Of a stretch of 23,263 nt of DNA, positions 5,926 through 13,112 are shown piece by piece. Made by a program: the position numbers and the translations under genes. This DNA comes from a virus. The notes below the pieces were generated by a model that was not told the DNA's origin, did no database searches, and saw only the letters and a list, made by a program, of their open reading frames with translations. The DNA is taken from positions 1-23,263 of the IMG/VR virus record IMGVR_UViG_3300048834_000381. One strand, 5' to 3'. The stretch's first letter is position 1, and every line of letters starts with the position of its first letter.

Positions 5926-7796
5926 GCGTACCTCATTCGACTCTGCAGGAATGTTTGCAGAGTCGAATCTGGGTTCCTCACCCCCAACGTAACATTAGTA
6001 GAGTTGCTATTTGATGTAACAGGTGTAGTCACAACTTTTACTTGTTTTGTGGCCTCAACCAATTGTGCGTGTTTAGCATCTTCTTTCTTCTCTTTCTTCT
6101 CTTCTTTTTTGTCCTCAACTGCCTTCAACGTATTAATTTGCGCTGCCACTCTGGTTGTTTTAGAGCCTGCGTTGGTTACTGGAGCTGAGATTAATTTCGG
6201 ATCTACATCTACTCCTCTTGCCTTTAATTTATTTGCTAATACAGTAGAAATCGGCCTTCCTTCCGCTTTAGCTTTGTTGTAATACTCAAGCTCTTGTTTC
6301 TCCTCACCCTGCTTTATTTTGTCGTCGGTTGAAGAGCCGAACCATCCTTGAACTGTTTCAACTCCACTAACCAACTTGTCGCTCAACCCTAGTTTCTTAT
6401 TCAACCACGATCCAATTTTGAACCCAGCCATTGCTGCACCTATCACACCTAGTACTGGCCCCAACGCCATTGCTAACTTACCAAATAGTCCTATAACGGG
6501 TCCCATTGCAACCATTAGCCCTTTAATGATCGGACCAAACCCACCCTTAAGTATTGGTAGTAATCTTTTAAATATCCCTTTAAAACCTCCAGCGAGTGCC
6601 CCAAATAGAGAGGATTTTCCTGTTTGATCCTTCTCACCATCTCCATCTTCTTTCGGTTTACCTCTAAACATGGTTTGCAATCTTTCAGCAAATGTCTTTC
6701 TAGGTTCGACACGAGTGTTCTGCTCTTCTGCTTGTTGGGCGGGTGCATCAGGTGCTTGTTGCGTAATTCTACCACTTCTGAACACTGCAGGCATCGTGGG
6801 TGAAATTGGTGTTACTGCAGCAGGTGCTTGTTGCGTAATTCTACCACTTCTGAACACTGCAGGCATCGTGGGTGAAATTGGTGTTACTGCAGCAGGTGTC
6901 GCAGAGGCAGTAGTAGCAGGTGCCGCAGTAGTAGCAGGTGCCGCAGTAGTAGCAGGTGCCGCAGTATGTGCTGCTTTTACATTCCTCGCTGTTTTAGATA
7001 ACACACTATTCAAAAATACAGATGTTGCAACTGCTCGTGACCCAAAACCCCCAGTGGATGCCACTCCACCCAAAACAGCGGTCCCTAAGGGTTTCAGCAA
7101 ATTACTAAGTATACTATCCTTTTTCCGACTAGAACCATCTTCATTATCATCATCTTGAGCCCCGACAGAATTAGATGACCCATTCGCAGTATTCTCAGCA
7201 ATCTCCTCCAGTAGTGATATTATTTTTTTGTTTGCTGGGTCAGAGGAGCCTGCTTTTCTAAGCCCCGCCATCTCTGCATCTGCCTTAGACTTTATCTCAC
7301 TCTCTTTTTCTGTATATTCCTGAGTGCCTGTATATTTGCGTTCTAACTTAGCTGCTGCATCTCTGGATGCACCATATAGAGCCCGCATTACCGGTGATTT
7401 GGTTGTAGAAATCTGCTCATTTGTTTTCTCTTTGGTCTTACGTATCCAAGAGGGAACAGAAGACTCATAGAGGTCTTTCAGTTGAGCATCTCTCTCTGCT
7501 TTTACCTGTGTTATGGTTCTTCTATTGGTTGGTGGTTGATTACCCCCAGCACTAGAAGGTGGTGGGGCACTCTGTCTTGCTTGCTTTGGGTCTATGTTTA
7601 ATTCACTTCGCAACCATGAGTCTGGAGGAACCAACTCAGAGGGCACTGAACCTGAGGCAAGTGCATTTCTATACTCTGTTAATAACTGATTTTGCTCAAC
7701 TGGATTTCTTGCAATCCAATTTTCAGGTAGTCCATCCCATTTTTTAGCTAGCTCTAACTCGTCTCCATAACCAAACTTTGGGGTTGCTCTAACCAT
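5922..7796 (-). CDS. Tail tape measure protein (gp29-type)
   Basis: The protein has 624 residues, close to T4 gp29 (590). It lies directly after the tail chaperone frame, the usual place of a tape measure. Residues about 1-250 are charged and mostly helical. Residues 280-350 are Ala/Pro/Thr-rich with a 6-residue repeat and a tandem 24-residue repeat. Residues about 395-490 are Gly-rich and hydrophobic (GGFKGIFKRLLP, GPVIGLFGKLAMALGPVLG), typical of tape measures that insert into the membrane during DNA entry. A Lys/Glu-rich stretch (EDKKEEKKEKKEDAKH) follows. It would set tail length and form part of the hub. AGAGG lies about 10 bases before the ATG. The assignment rests on position and composition rather than on aligned motifs. 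Confidence 0.7.
   Translation of the reverse strand: MVRATPKFGYGDELELAKKWDGLPENWIARNPVEQNQLLTEYRNALASGSVPSELVPPDSWLRSELNIDPKQARQSAPPPSSAGGNQPPTNRRTITQVKAERDAQLKDLYESSVPSWIRKTKEKTNEQISTTKSPVMRALYGASRDAAAKLERKYTGTQEYTEKESEIKSKADAEMAGLRKAGSSDPANKKIISLLEEIAENTANGSSNSVGAQDDDNEDGSSRKKDSILSNLLKPLGTAVLGGVASTGGFGSRAVATSVFLNSVLSKTARNVKAAHTAAPATTAAPATTAAPATTASATPAAVTPISPTMPAVFRSGRITQQAPAAVTPISPTMPAVFRSGRITQQAPDAPAQQAEEQNTRVEPRKTFAERLQTMFRGKPKEDGDGEKDQTGKSSLFGALAGGFKGIFKRLLPILKGGFGPIIKGLMVAMGPVIGLFGKLAMALGPVLGVIGAAMAGFKIGSWLNKKLGLSDKLVSGVETVQGWFGSSTDDKIKQGEEKQELEYYNKAKAEGRPISTVLANKLKARGVDVDPKLISAPVTNAGSKTTRVAAQINTLKAVEDKKEEKKEKKEDAKHAQLVEATKQVKVVTTPVTSNSNSTNVTLGVRNPDSTLQTFLQSRMRYA
5935..5968. terminator. 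Hairpin between convergent genes (possible two-way terminator)
   Basis: A perfect 13-bp stem (5935-5947 with 5956-5968, arm ATTCGACTCTGCA) encloses an 8-base loop. It lies inside the last codons of the tape measure gene, just past the stop of the converging gp32-side operon. No U-run follows on either strand, so termination is inferred only from position and stem strength. Confidence 0.5.
6749..6892 (-). repeat. Tandem 72-bp repeat within the tape measure gene
   Basis: Copies at 6749-6820 and 6821-6892 are identical and in frame, giving two 24-residue units (AAVTPISPTMPAVFRSGRIT and four more residues). A third copy begins (CAGGTG) and is then lost. Perfect identity suggests a recent duplication. 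Confidence 0.9.
6907..6960 (-). repeat. Triple 18-bp repeat encoding Ala/Pro/Thr hexamers
   Basis: GCAGTAGTAGCAGGTGCC occurs three times without a mismatch (6907-6924, 6925-6942, 6943-6960). On the minus strand it encodes three APATTA-type units, forming a flexible linker in the tape measure beside the 72-bp repeat. Confidence 0.9.
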
Positions 7797-8657
7797 TTTT
7801 ATTTGCCTCTTTTTCCAACTGTTGTATTAAAAGTGTTACATATATCTCACGTTCATAAGGTATCATCTGTTCCAACTCTGACAGTGAATATGAATGTTTT
7901 GTCATTAGAAAGAAATTTATAGTAAAAAAATCAGATAGAGTCTCTAATGACAGGCCTATGCGAAAAAACTGTCGAGGCCCTCCAATAAAATAGAGTTTGT
8001 TTCACCACAGTTTACACATACAAACTTATCTTCCAAATAAACCTTAGGTGCTGATGATATAAACTCTTGCAGCAACTCAATGTGCTTGTGTGTTAGGTTA
8101 CCTATAAAATCAATCTGCTTTTCTAATGGGACTTCAGTATAGTCATATGTTGATTCCCCAATAATTAACTTATCTATACATGATGCTATATACTCCTCTG
8201 CTGCAGATACTTCGTCTGTTGCATCCAACAGCTTATAGGTGGCATTCATAGTAGGATACTTCATAATAACCCAAACTTTACCCTTCTCTAATTCGATCTC
8301 TGGCTCCATTGTTTTTTTGGTGATATTGATCTTAGACATATCTAAAGTCAGAATTTTTTTTGTTTTGCACTTACTGCATTCTGTTTGTATCTCAACCCCC
8401 TCACCAAAGGATTTATTTCTTATATGAACAAACAGGAATTCAATATCTGCAGCAGTCATACTATCCACATCTAACTTTTCAAACGTGCACGCAGATACTA
8501 TCTGCTTCATTGATCTCACTATAGAATCAGATTTACCTTCTTCTATAGCAAGCAGTAGTATTTTTTCCTCTTTCACCACAAATGGTCTATACTTCACTTT
8601 CTTTTTTGTTGTAGGTAGGGTTACTTCATATGTTGGTAGTTGCAATTCAGGTAACAT
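7789..8657 (-). CDS. Predicted -1 frameshift product: gp26-like protein plus 57-residue extension
   Basis: Residues 1-232 come from the gp26-like frame. After a slip at 7968-7962, reading continues from 7962 to a TAG at 7791-7789 and adds 57 residues, giving about 289 aa. The extension contains DFFTINFFLMTKHSYSLSE followed by LEQMIPYEREIYVTLLIQQL. I associate this pattern with the second domain of tail chaperones (gpT/gp51-like). Its stop overlaps the tape measure ATG. This copies the gpG/gpGT layout of many phages, in which both forms are needed to load the tube onto the tape measure. An internal ATG at 7905 could start a separate 38-residue protein, but it has no ribosome site. Confidence 0.65.
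7956..8657 (-). CDS. 26: Baseplate hub assembly / tail chaperone, gp26-like (T4_baseplate family)
   Basis: The protein has 233 residues (T4 gp26 has 208). The N-terminal LPTYEVTLPTTKKKVKYRPF, then VVKEEKILLLA, is the signature of the T4 gp26/gp51 baseplate family. Two cysteine pairs, C94/C97 and C214/C217, look like a zinc ribbon split over the protein. Gp26 helps assemble the central hub in T4, and such proteins behave like tail chaperones in other myoviruses. AAGGA lies about 7 bases before the ATG. It follows gp54 by 14 bases and precedes the tape measure. Its end carries a slippery heptamer; see the frameshift product. Confidence 0.85.
   Translation of the reverse strand: MLPELQLPTYEVTLPTTKKKVKYRPFVVKEEKILLLAIEEGKSDSIVRSMKQIVSACTFEKLDVDSMTAADIEFLFVHIRNKSFGEGVEIQTECSKCKTKKILTLDMSKINITKKTMEPEIELEKGKVWVIMKYPTMNATYKLLDATDEVSAAEEYIASCIDKLIIGESTYDYTEVPLEKQIDFIGNLTHKHIELLQEFISSAPKVYLEDKFVCVNCGETNSILLEGLDSFFA
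7962..7968 (-). promoter_or_regulatory. Candidate -1 ribosomal frameshift site (T TTT TTC)
   Basis: On the minus strand the last codons of the gp26-like gene read AGT TTT TTC GCA TAG. The heptamer T TTT TTC is in the exact X XXY YYZ phase for a -1 slip. The -1 frame is open for 57 codons beyond it, up to the start of the tape measure. No strong downstream hairpin or pseudoknot was found by eye. Confidence 0.75.
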
Positions 8658-8671
8658 GATAATCCTTTCGA

Positions 8672-9481
8672 TCAGAATGATATAATAGAGTTAGTAAAAC
8701 TTGGTAATGATATACCGCTTGGTATGACGTTATTTAGTTTGTCTTGAGCATATTTAGATGCATCACCCAAGATTGTTTTTGTTGGGTCCAACGATTTAAG
8801 TTTGGATAGGTCAAATGCATTAGCTGCCTCGGGCATAAGAGTTCGCACTGTATCAAAATTTAGTGATGACCCAATCTCATCTTGAATAGACTTAATACCA
8901 GAGATAGATCTACTCATAGATTCAAGAGGACTAGATACACCAATCATATTTTCGTTAACTGCTGCACTAAACATCATTTCAAAATACTCATATGTTAGAT
9001 CAATGTGAATATTATGAACTGTATTTATTGCGCCATAGGACACTTGATCTGTATCTATGTTCTTTATAAAGCAATTATGTAAAGCAAATTCAGATATTGT
9101 CATATCATTAACCCCTGAGGCATCCAATACCTTTATTCTAGTATCAAAGACATAGTCATCGTAGTACTTAAAACTATGACTAGTTGAGTTTATCACTTTA
9201 TCCTTGTACGAGTAAAGGGATGATGGTAACTCCCAAGACCTATCTATATAAAACGACATTTTAGCTGAGGAGTAACTTATGTCTGATGGCATCTCTTTTG
9301 TCACACCATATATCTTGTTAGGCACTGTATGAATCTGCCAAGAAGGGATTGTTGCTGTGTGACAGAAAAACCGCAAATCCGAATCAATTGCAAAGTGACC
9401 AGAAAACTCAACTAAAAACATGCAGGGCTTAGATAACGAAAACCCACTTTGATGTAGTTGTGCTAAGAACGTTTGAATCAT
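8672..9481 (-). CDS. 54: Baseplate tail tube initiator, gp54-like
   Basis: The protein has about 269 residues from ATG at 9481; a TTG at 9508 would add nine residues. I prefer the ATG because GAGGAG lies 12 bases before it. Residues about 20-190 have the look of the gp19/gp54 tube fold: CMFLVEFSGHF, FFCHTATIPSWQIHTVPNKI, MSFYIDRSWELP, YYDDYVFDTRIKVLD and HIDLTYEYFEM. The tube proteins share the PGxxxxxxxNKxYG and YYDxYxxxIxxxxLD patterns. Gp54 sits on gp48 and starts polymerisation of the tail tube. The C-terminal third is less conserved. It heads the minus-strand tail block. Confidence 0.7.
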   Translation of the reverse strand: MIQTFLAQLHQSGFSLSKPCMFLVEFSGHFAIDSDLRFFCHTATIPSWQIHTVPNKIYGVTKEMPSDISYSSAKMSFYIDRSWELPSSLYSYKDKVINSTSHSFKYYDDYVFDTRIKVLDASGVNDMTISEFALHNCFIKNIDTDQVSYGAINTVHNIHIDLTYEYFEMMFSAAVNENMIGVSSPLESMSRSISGIKSIQDEIGSSLNFDTVRTLMPEAANAFDLSKLKSLDPTKTILGDASKYAQDKLNNVIPSGISLPSFTNSIISF

Positions 9482-9536
9482 AGTTACTGATAACTCCTCT
9501 GGTGTCAATCTTCTGACAGGTAGAAATTTAATAAAT

Positions 9537-9544
9537 CATAAATA
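9537..9544 (+). promoter_or_regulatory. Late-type promoter octamer before the HNH gene
   Basis: CATAAATA differs in one base from the T4 late consensus TATAAATA. It lies about 70 bases upstream of the endonuclease start on the same strand. Assignment by similarity only. Confidence 0.4.
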
Positions 9545-9613
9545 AAGTGTAGGTCGCGGAATTGGAACTTCCCACCCACTCTAACACTATAACCTTAAGG
9601 AGGAAATGTCAGC

Positions 9614-10534
9614 ATGTCCAATATTTATATCAATGAAATTAAATTAGTTGCGTTAAACAACAAATATACTCGGTGGTACATAAATCTAATTGAATCTAGG
9701 TATTTTTATGCACCAAATAAATACAACAAAAGGGTAATGGGTAAAAATATGTATGGGCCGGGGAACTCTGAATGCCACCACATATTTCCTGTTTCACTGT
9801 GTTCAACTGATGAGATGAAAAATGATCCATGCAACTTAGTTGTATTGACTCATAGGGAACATTTCATTGCTCATCGACTGCTATCCAAAATGTTTTCTGA
9901 CGTTAGAATAAAATCTAAGATGGTAAATGCTATAACAATGTTTCAGAGATCATATGATAGGGCACTAACGTCTTGGCAGTATGCAATTGCACGAACTGAA
10001 GCAACGAAATTACTAAATGCGAGAAACACTTTAACTGGAGAAACAGATAGGCTTCTGAGAGAGTATATTGATGGTGTTATTTGGGTAAATGCTGCTACGG
10101 GAAGAAAACACAGTGAAAAATCAAAAAGGCTGATATCCGAAAGACAAAGAGGAGTCCCTAAACCACGAGAACATGTTGAAAAAATTGCGGCAAAACGGAG
10201 AGGAATGCCGCTGGGACCACAATCACCCGCGCATAGTGATAAGATAAGACAAAAATTAATAGGAAGAAAACCTAGTAACGTTCTCTTGTTCAATCGAAGA
10301 CGAAAGAAGGTAGTAGAAATTATAAGTAATAACCATGTTAACTCCTGGGAAGAATTTGTTCAATTGTTCAAACAGACATATGCAAATACAAAATCAATAA
10401 ACAAAACTAGGATATTATTAAAGATAGATCATGACACCGCAGTTGGATTTACATATGACTGCATACTTGAAAACTATGAAGATCACAATTTAGTTCCTCG
10501 CGCATACGGATTCAAAAACCCAAACATGGCTTAG
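9614..10534 (+). CDS. Free-standing HNH homing endonuclease with NUMOD3 repeats
   Basis: The protein has 306 residues. The HNH core is ECHHIFP (H55, H56), then NLVVLTHREHFIAHRLL (N74, H80, H83, H87). Residues about 163-219 hold three NUMOD3-like DNA-binding repeats (GRKHSEKSKRLISERQRG, GVPKPREHVEKIAAKRRG and a third). The enzyme would cut a relative lacking this insert so that repair copies the gene across. AAGGAGG sits 9 bases before the ATG. It lies between gp54 and the gp2-like gene but on the opposite strand, and its stop overlaps the gp2-like stop by four bases. The neighbours look complete, so the insertion fell between genes. Confidence 0.9.
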   Translation: MSNIYINEIKLVALNNKYTRWYINLIESRYFYAPNKYNKRVMGKNMYGPGNSECHHIFPVSLCSTDEMKNDPCNLVVLTHREHFIAHRLLSKMFSDVRIKSKMVNAITMFQRSYDRALTSWQYAIARTEATKLLNARNTLTGETDRLLREYIDGVIWVNAATGRKHSEKSKRLISERQRGVPKPREHVEKIAAKRRGMPLGPQSPAHSDKIRQKLIGRKPSNVLLFNRRRKKVVEIISNNHVNSWEEFVQLFKQTYANTKSINKTRILLKIDHDTAVGFTYDCILENYEDHNLVPRAYGFKNPNMA

Positions 10535-11109
10535 TATCGTGAGTTTTTCTTCCACACTTCTTGCACGGTCATCTTTTTCATCGATTCCACTGGCAAAAAT
10601 ATTGCTGAAAAATAGTCGACAGGTGGAATCTTTAGAAACTTAGATTTTACGTGACTTTTTAGATACATTCGAACACATTTATCCACACCCGGGAATCTAG
10701 ATGCGTTGCTTATAAATTTCCACGATAAGTTGATCCTCATCTTGTCTGACAATTTATCGTCAGATGCGAATACTAATAGTTTAGATAGGAGTAACAACCT
10801 AGCACGTGGGTAAATCATATGCATATTCAAACACGTAAAGTGCTGACCCGTTGCACTGAAAGGAATTGCCAAAGGAAACGTGTCATAAAAAGGTAGTTCT
10901 TCCTTATATTTTGGGTCATAGAAAAATTGATAGAAATACCCAGGCAGTATCCTATCTGTTTGGTGGATTTGGTTATCCCCCATAAGTGCCAATGGTTTTA
11001 CTCCCTGAGCGGTAGCCAGGTCACGCACGTTACGCATGAACCAAGACCACGAATTGGTGGTAGAATACTTTGGGTCTCTCCTAACAACGTCAAATATATT
11101 TTGGTTCAT
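10531..11109 (-). CDS. Conserved T4-like head protein, gp2-like (DNA end protector?)
   Basis: The protein has 192 residues. GYFYQFFYDPKYKEELPFYD, then TFPLAIPFSATG and LNMHMIYPRARLLLL, with a C-terminal YFSAIFLPVESMKKM and VQEVWKKNSRY, match a protein common beside gene 4 in T4-like marine phages. As I recall, it is often named DNA end protector (gp2). T4 gp2 has 274 residues and caps packaged DNA ends against RecBCD. The gene starts inside the gp4 stop (ATGA), so the two are translationally coupled, as genes 2 and 4 are neighbours in T4. The identity with T4 gp2 itself is uncertain. Confidence 0.55.
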   Translation of the reverse strand: MNQNIFDVVRRDPKYSTTNSWSWFMRNVRDLATAQGVKPLALMGDNQIHQTDRILPGYFYQFFYDPKYKEELPFYDTFPLAIPFSATGQHFTCLNMHMIYPRARLLLLSKLLVFASDDKLSDKMRINLSWKFISNASRFPGVDKCVRMYLKSHVKSKFLKIPPVDYFSAIFLPVESMKKMTVQEVWKKNSRY

Positions 11110-11546
11110 AATCCTAAGTTCTTTTCAGTTAATATCATCCACTCCCACCCATTTTTCTTACAGAAATCCTCTGCTGCGTCCCACTTGCACCTGTTTGTTA
11201 TATAAGTTGTCACTTCTTCTAAGTATCCCTTAGAATTATTCGATTTCTTTTTGGGGGCGATAGTTTGCTTTAGTGGTTTCACTTCTATCAAATATTTCTT
11301 AATTACCCCATCCTTCTGTTTTATCATTGCCGCGAAATCCACGAAGTACCGTCGATTCCTTCCAGTTGCTTTATCATAGTATGGTATTACAATCTCCTCA
11401 CTGGAATACTTTAATACGTTTGGGTTACTATCGAAGAACCTCAACAGTTTTAGTTCCCAGCTAGATCGAAAGACAATGTTTTTGGGATCCCCCACGTACT
11501 TTGATGGATTCCTAAGAATGTATTTTCCCTGTAAGTAGTTCCTCAT
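11106..11546 (-). CDS. 4: Head completion nuclease gp4
   Basis: The protein has 146 residues (T4 gp4 has 150). The segment VFRSSWELKLLRFFD, a strand YFVDFAAMI and KYLIEVKP give the TnsA/PD-(D/E)xK nuclease order E31, D70, E88-x-K90. Gp4 acts after DNA packaging, completing the head so that a tail can attach; it may trim protruding DNA. The gene is preceded by a late-type octamer 28 bases upstream (11575-11582, minus strand) and has no clear Shine-Dalgarno site. Its last bases overlap the next gene. Confidence 0.9.
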   Translation of the reverse strand: MRNYLQGKYILRNPSKYVGDPKNIVFRSSWELKLLRFFDSNPNVLKYSSEEIVIPYYDKATGRNRRYFVDFAAMIKQKDGVIKKYLIEVKPLKQTIAPKKKSNNSKGYLEEVTTYITNRCKWDAAEDFCKKNGWEWMILTEKNLGL

Positions 11547-11552
11547 TTAGAT

Positions 11553-11582
11553 GATAAATATTGGAATAATCATATATTTATC
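11553..11582. promoter_or_regulatory. Divergent pair of late promoters
   Basis: GATAAATA is present on the plus strand (11553-11560) and again on the minus strand (11575-11582), 30 bases before gp48 and 28 bases before gp4. Each differs in one base from the T4 late octamer. The face-to-face placement means that the two transcripts overlap at their 5' ends. Confidence 0.65.
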
Positions 11583-11590
11583 AAAATAAA

Positions 11591-12580
11591 ATGTCAGATC
11601 TAGCTAATAGGTACGGAGTACAAAAAGAGAAGAATATTGTTGGTACTAGGAATAAACCAGGTGGTGAATACGAAACCATAGAATTCCCATCCAACTTGGG
11701 TGAGGATAAGTATCCCTACTACGTCATATTCTACATCAACTCAAACACCAAAGCTACCATAACTAAGAAATCAAAAAATATTGAGTTGAAGGGCTTGCCC
11801 CAAAAGTCATCAAACCAGGGGTTGGCGAGGGATGCAGGTGCTGCAATGGAAAAACTAAAAACTAGTAGTGGCTCAGTAGCCGATATGCTCAAGAGTTTTA
11901 CCTCTTCATCCATGAAGCGTCTGCTTCACGCAATAGTTCTTCATATGCCGCACCAAGTTAAGGCATCATATTCAACTGAATATGACGACTTTACAAATGG
12001 TGGAATTGCAGGATCACTAATAAAAAACATATTGGCTGGCCAATCATTAACTGACGCAGCGAGTAGCGCGGCCGCGGGGGTCCTCAAAGAGGGGATTGCT
12101 GCTGCGGTGGGTGGGGTTGGTGCCGCTGTAGGTGTTGAAGGTGCATATAGCGCAATTCAAAAAGCTAGAGGTGAGGTTGAAAATCCACGAGCTGAAATAC
12201 TATTTAAGTCTGTTGGGTTTAGAAGACATGAGTTCAATTACATATTTGCGCCGAAGAACGAAATAGAATCTGAAACTGTAAAAAATATCATTAAGCTATT
12301 TAAGTTTCATATGCATCCAGAAATACTAGACTCTGCCAACCAAGGCCAATACTTAGCCATACCGAGTGAGTTTGATATTGAATATTACTATAAAGAGAAT
12401 GAAAACGATAGTGTTGGGAGAATAGCAACATGCGTGCTTGAGTCATGCAATGTAGATTATACCCCAAACGGTTCTTGGTCTGCATTTGATGAGACACCAC
12501 ACCCTGTACATATAACTATGTCGTTACAGTTCAGAGAAACCGAACCACTATATCGAAATATGATCGAATTGGGATATTAA
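11591..12580 (+). CDS. 48: Baseplate tail tube cap gp48
   Basis: The protein has 329 residues (T4 gp48 has 364). The N-terminal YPYYVIFYINSNTKA is followed by an Ala/Gly-rich central stretch (residues about 135-190, with AASSAAAGVLKEGIAAAVGG). The C-terminal half holds FKSVGFRRHEFNYIFAPKN, IIKLFKFHMHPE, IPSEFDIEYYY and the final MSLQFRETEPLYRNMI. This end is the gp19-like tube domain typical of gp48. The protein caps the hub and forms the first ring on which gp54 and the tube grow. The hydrophobic middle may contact the tape measure. No ribosome site stands out; the leader from the late promoter is short. Confidence 0.85.
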   Translation: MSDLANRYGVQKEKNIVGTRNKPGGEYETIEFPSNLGEDKYPYYVIFYINSNTKATITKKSKNIELKGLPQKSSNQGLARDAGAAMEKLKTSSGSVADMLKSFTSSSMKRLLHAIVLHMPHQVKASYSTEYDDFTNGGIAGSLIKNILAGQSLTDAASSAAAGVLKEGIAAAVGGVGAAVGVEGAYSAIQKARGEVENPRAEILFKSVGFRRHEFNYIFAPKNEIESETVKNIIKLFKFHMHPEILDSANQGQYLAIPSEFDIEYYYKENENDSVGRIATCVLESCNVDYTPNGSWSAFDETPHPVHITMSLQFRETEPLYRNMIELGY

Positions 12581-12581
12581 G

Positions 12582-13112
12582 ATGACGACGTTCCTATCAA
12601 GATTAGACAACCTGCAATATGACTTTACTGTTAGAACGGATTCTGATAAGAAGGTTTACCCTATCTTAGATATTTTAACAAAAATAACAACTAGAATAGA
12701 TGACGACGATGTAAGTGAATGGACTGAGAAGTATTACATTACGTTAGATGAAACACCAGAAATAATTGCATACAAGTACTACGGCAACATCCACCTACAT
12801 TGGGTGATTCTGTATGTCAATAAAATTTATGATCTGGGAGAGCAATGGCCGTTGCAAGACAAGACAGTTTATGACTTGGCAGTTACCAAATATGGTGAAA
12901 ATAATATCAATGACATCCACCATTATGAGTATAATGGTGTTACAATGGATCAAACATTCATAAATGATACGTATGGAGCAGAAAATGCATATCCGATAAC
13001 CAACTTAGAGTATGAGGAGAGCTTGAATGAAGCGAAAAGGAATATTGTTTTGATAAAACCAAAATTTATAGATGAGTTCATTGAAATGTTCAACAATGAG
13101 TTAGTATCATGA
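12582..13112 (+). CDS. 53: Baseplate wedge protein gp53
   Basis: The protein has 176 residues (T4 gp53 has 196). The diagnostic stretch is ETPEIIAYKYYGNIHLHWVI, followed by LYVNKIYDLGEQWPL, the LysM-like N-terminal part of gp53 proteins. The rest (HHYEYNGVTMD and onwards) fits the wedge-binding half. Gp53 joins neighbouring wedges around the hub. It starts one base after the gp48 stop and overlaps the hub gene by four bases (ATGA). Confidence 0.9.
   Translation: MTTFLSRLDNLQYDFTVRTDSDKKVYPILDILTKITTRIDDDDVSEWTEKYYITLDETPEIIAYKYYGNIHLHWVILYVNKIYDLGEQWPLQDKTVYDLAVTKYGENNINDIHHYEYNGVTMDQTFINDTYGAENAYPITNLEYEESLNEAKRNIVLIKPKFIDEFIEMFNNELVS

Noticed and set aside
6670-7158. A 162-codon plus-strand frame opposite the tape measure repeats
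   Set aside because: It is a mirror of the Ala/Pro/Thr repeats, with low-complexity composition and no ribosome site.
7789-7905. A separate small gene starting at the internal ATG after gp26
   Set aside because: The ATG has no Shine-Dalgarno site, and the open frame extends back without a break to the slippery heptamer, so the frameshift explains it better. Independent translation cannot be excluded.
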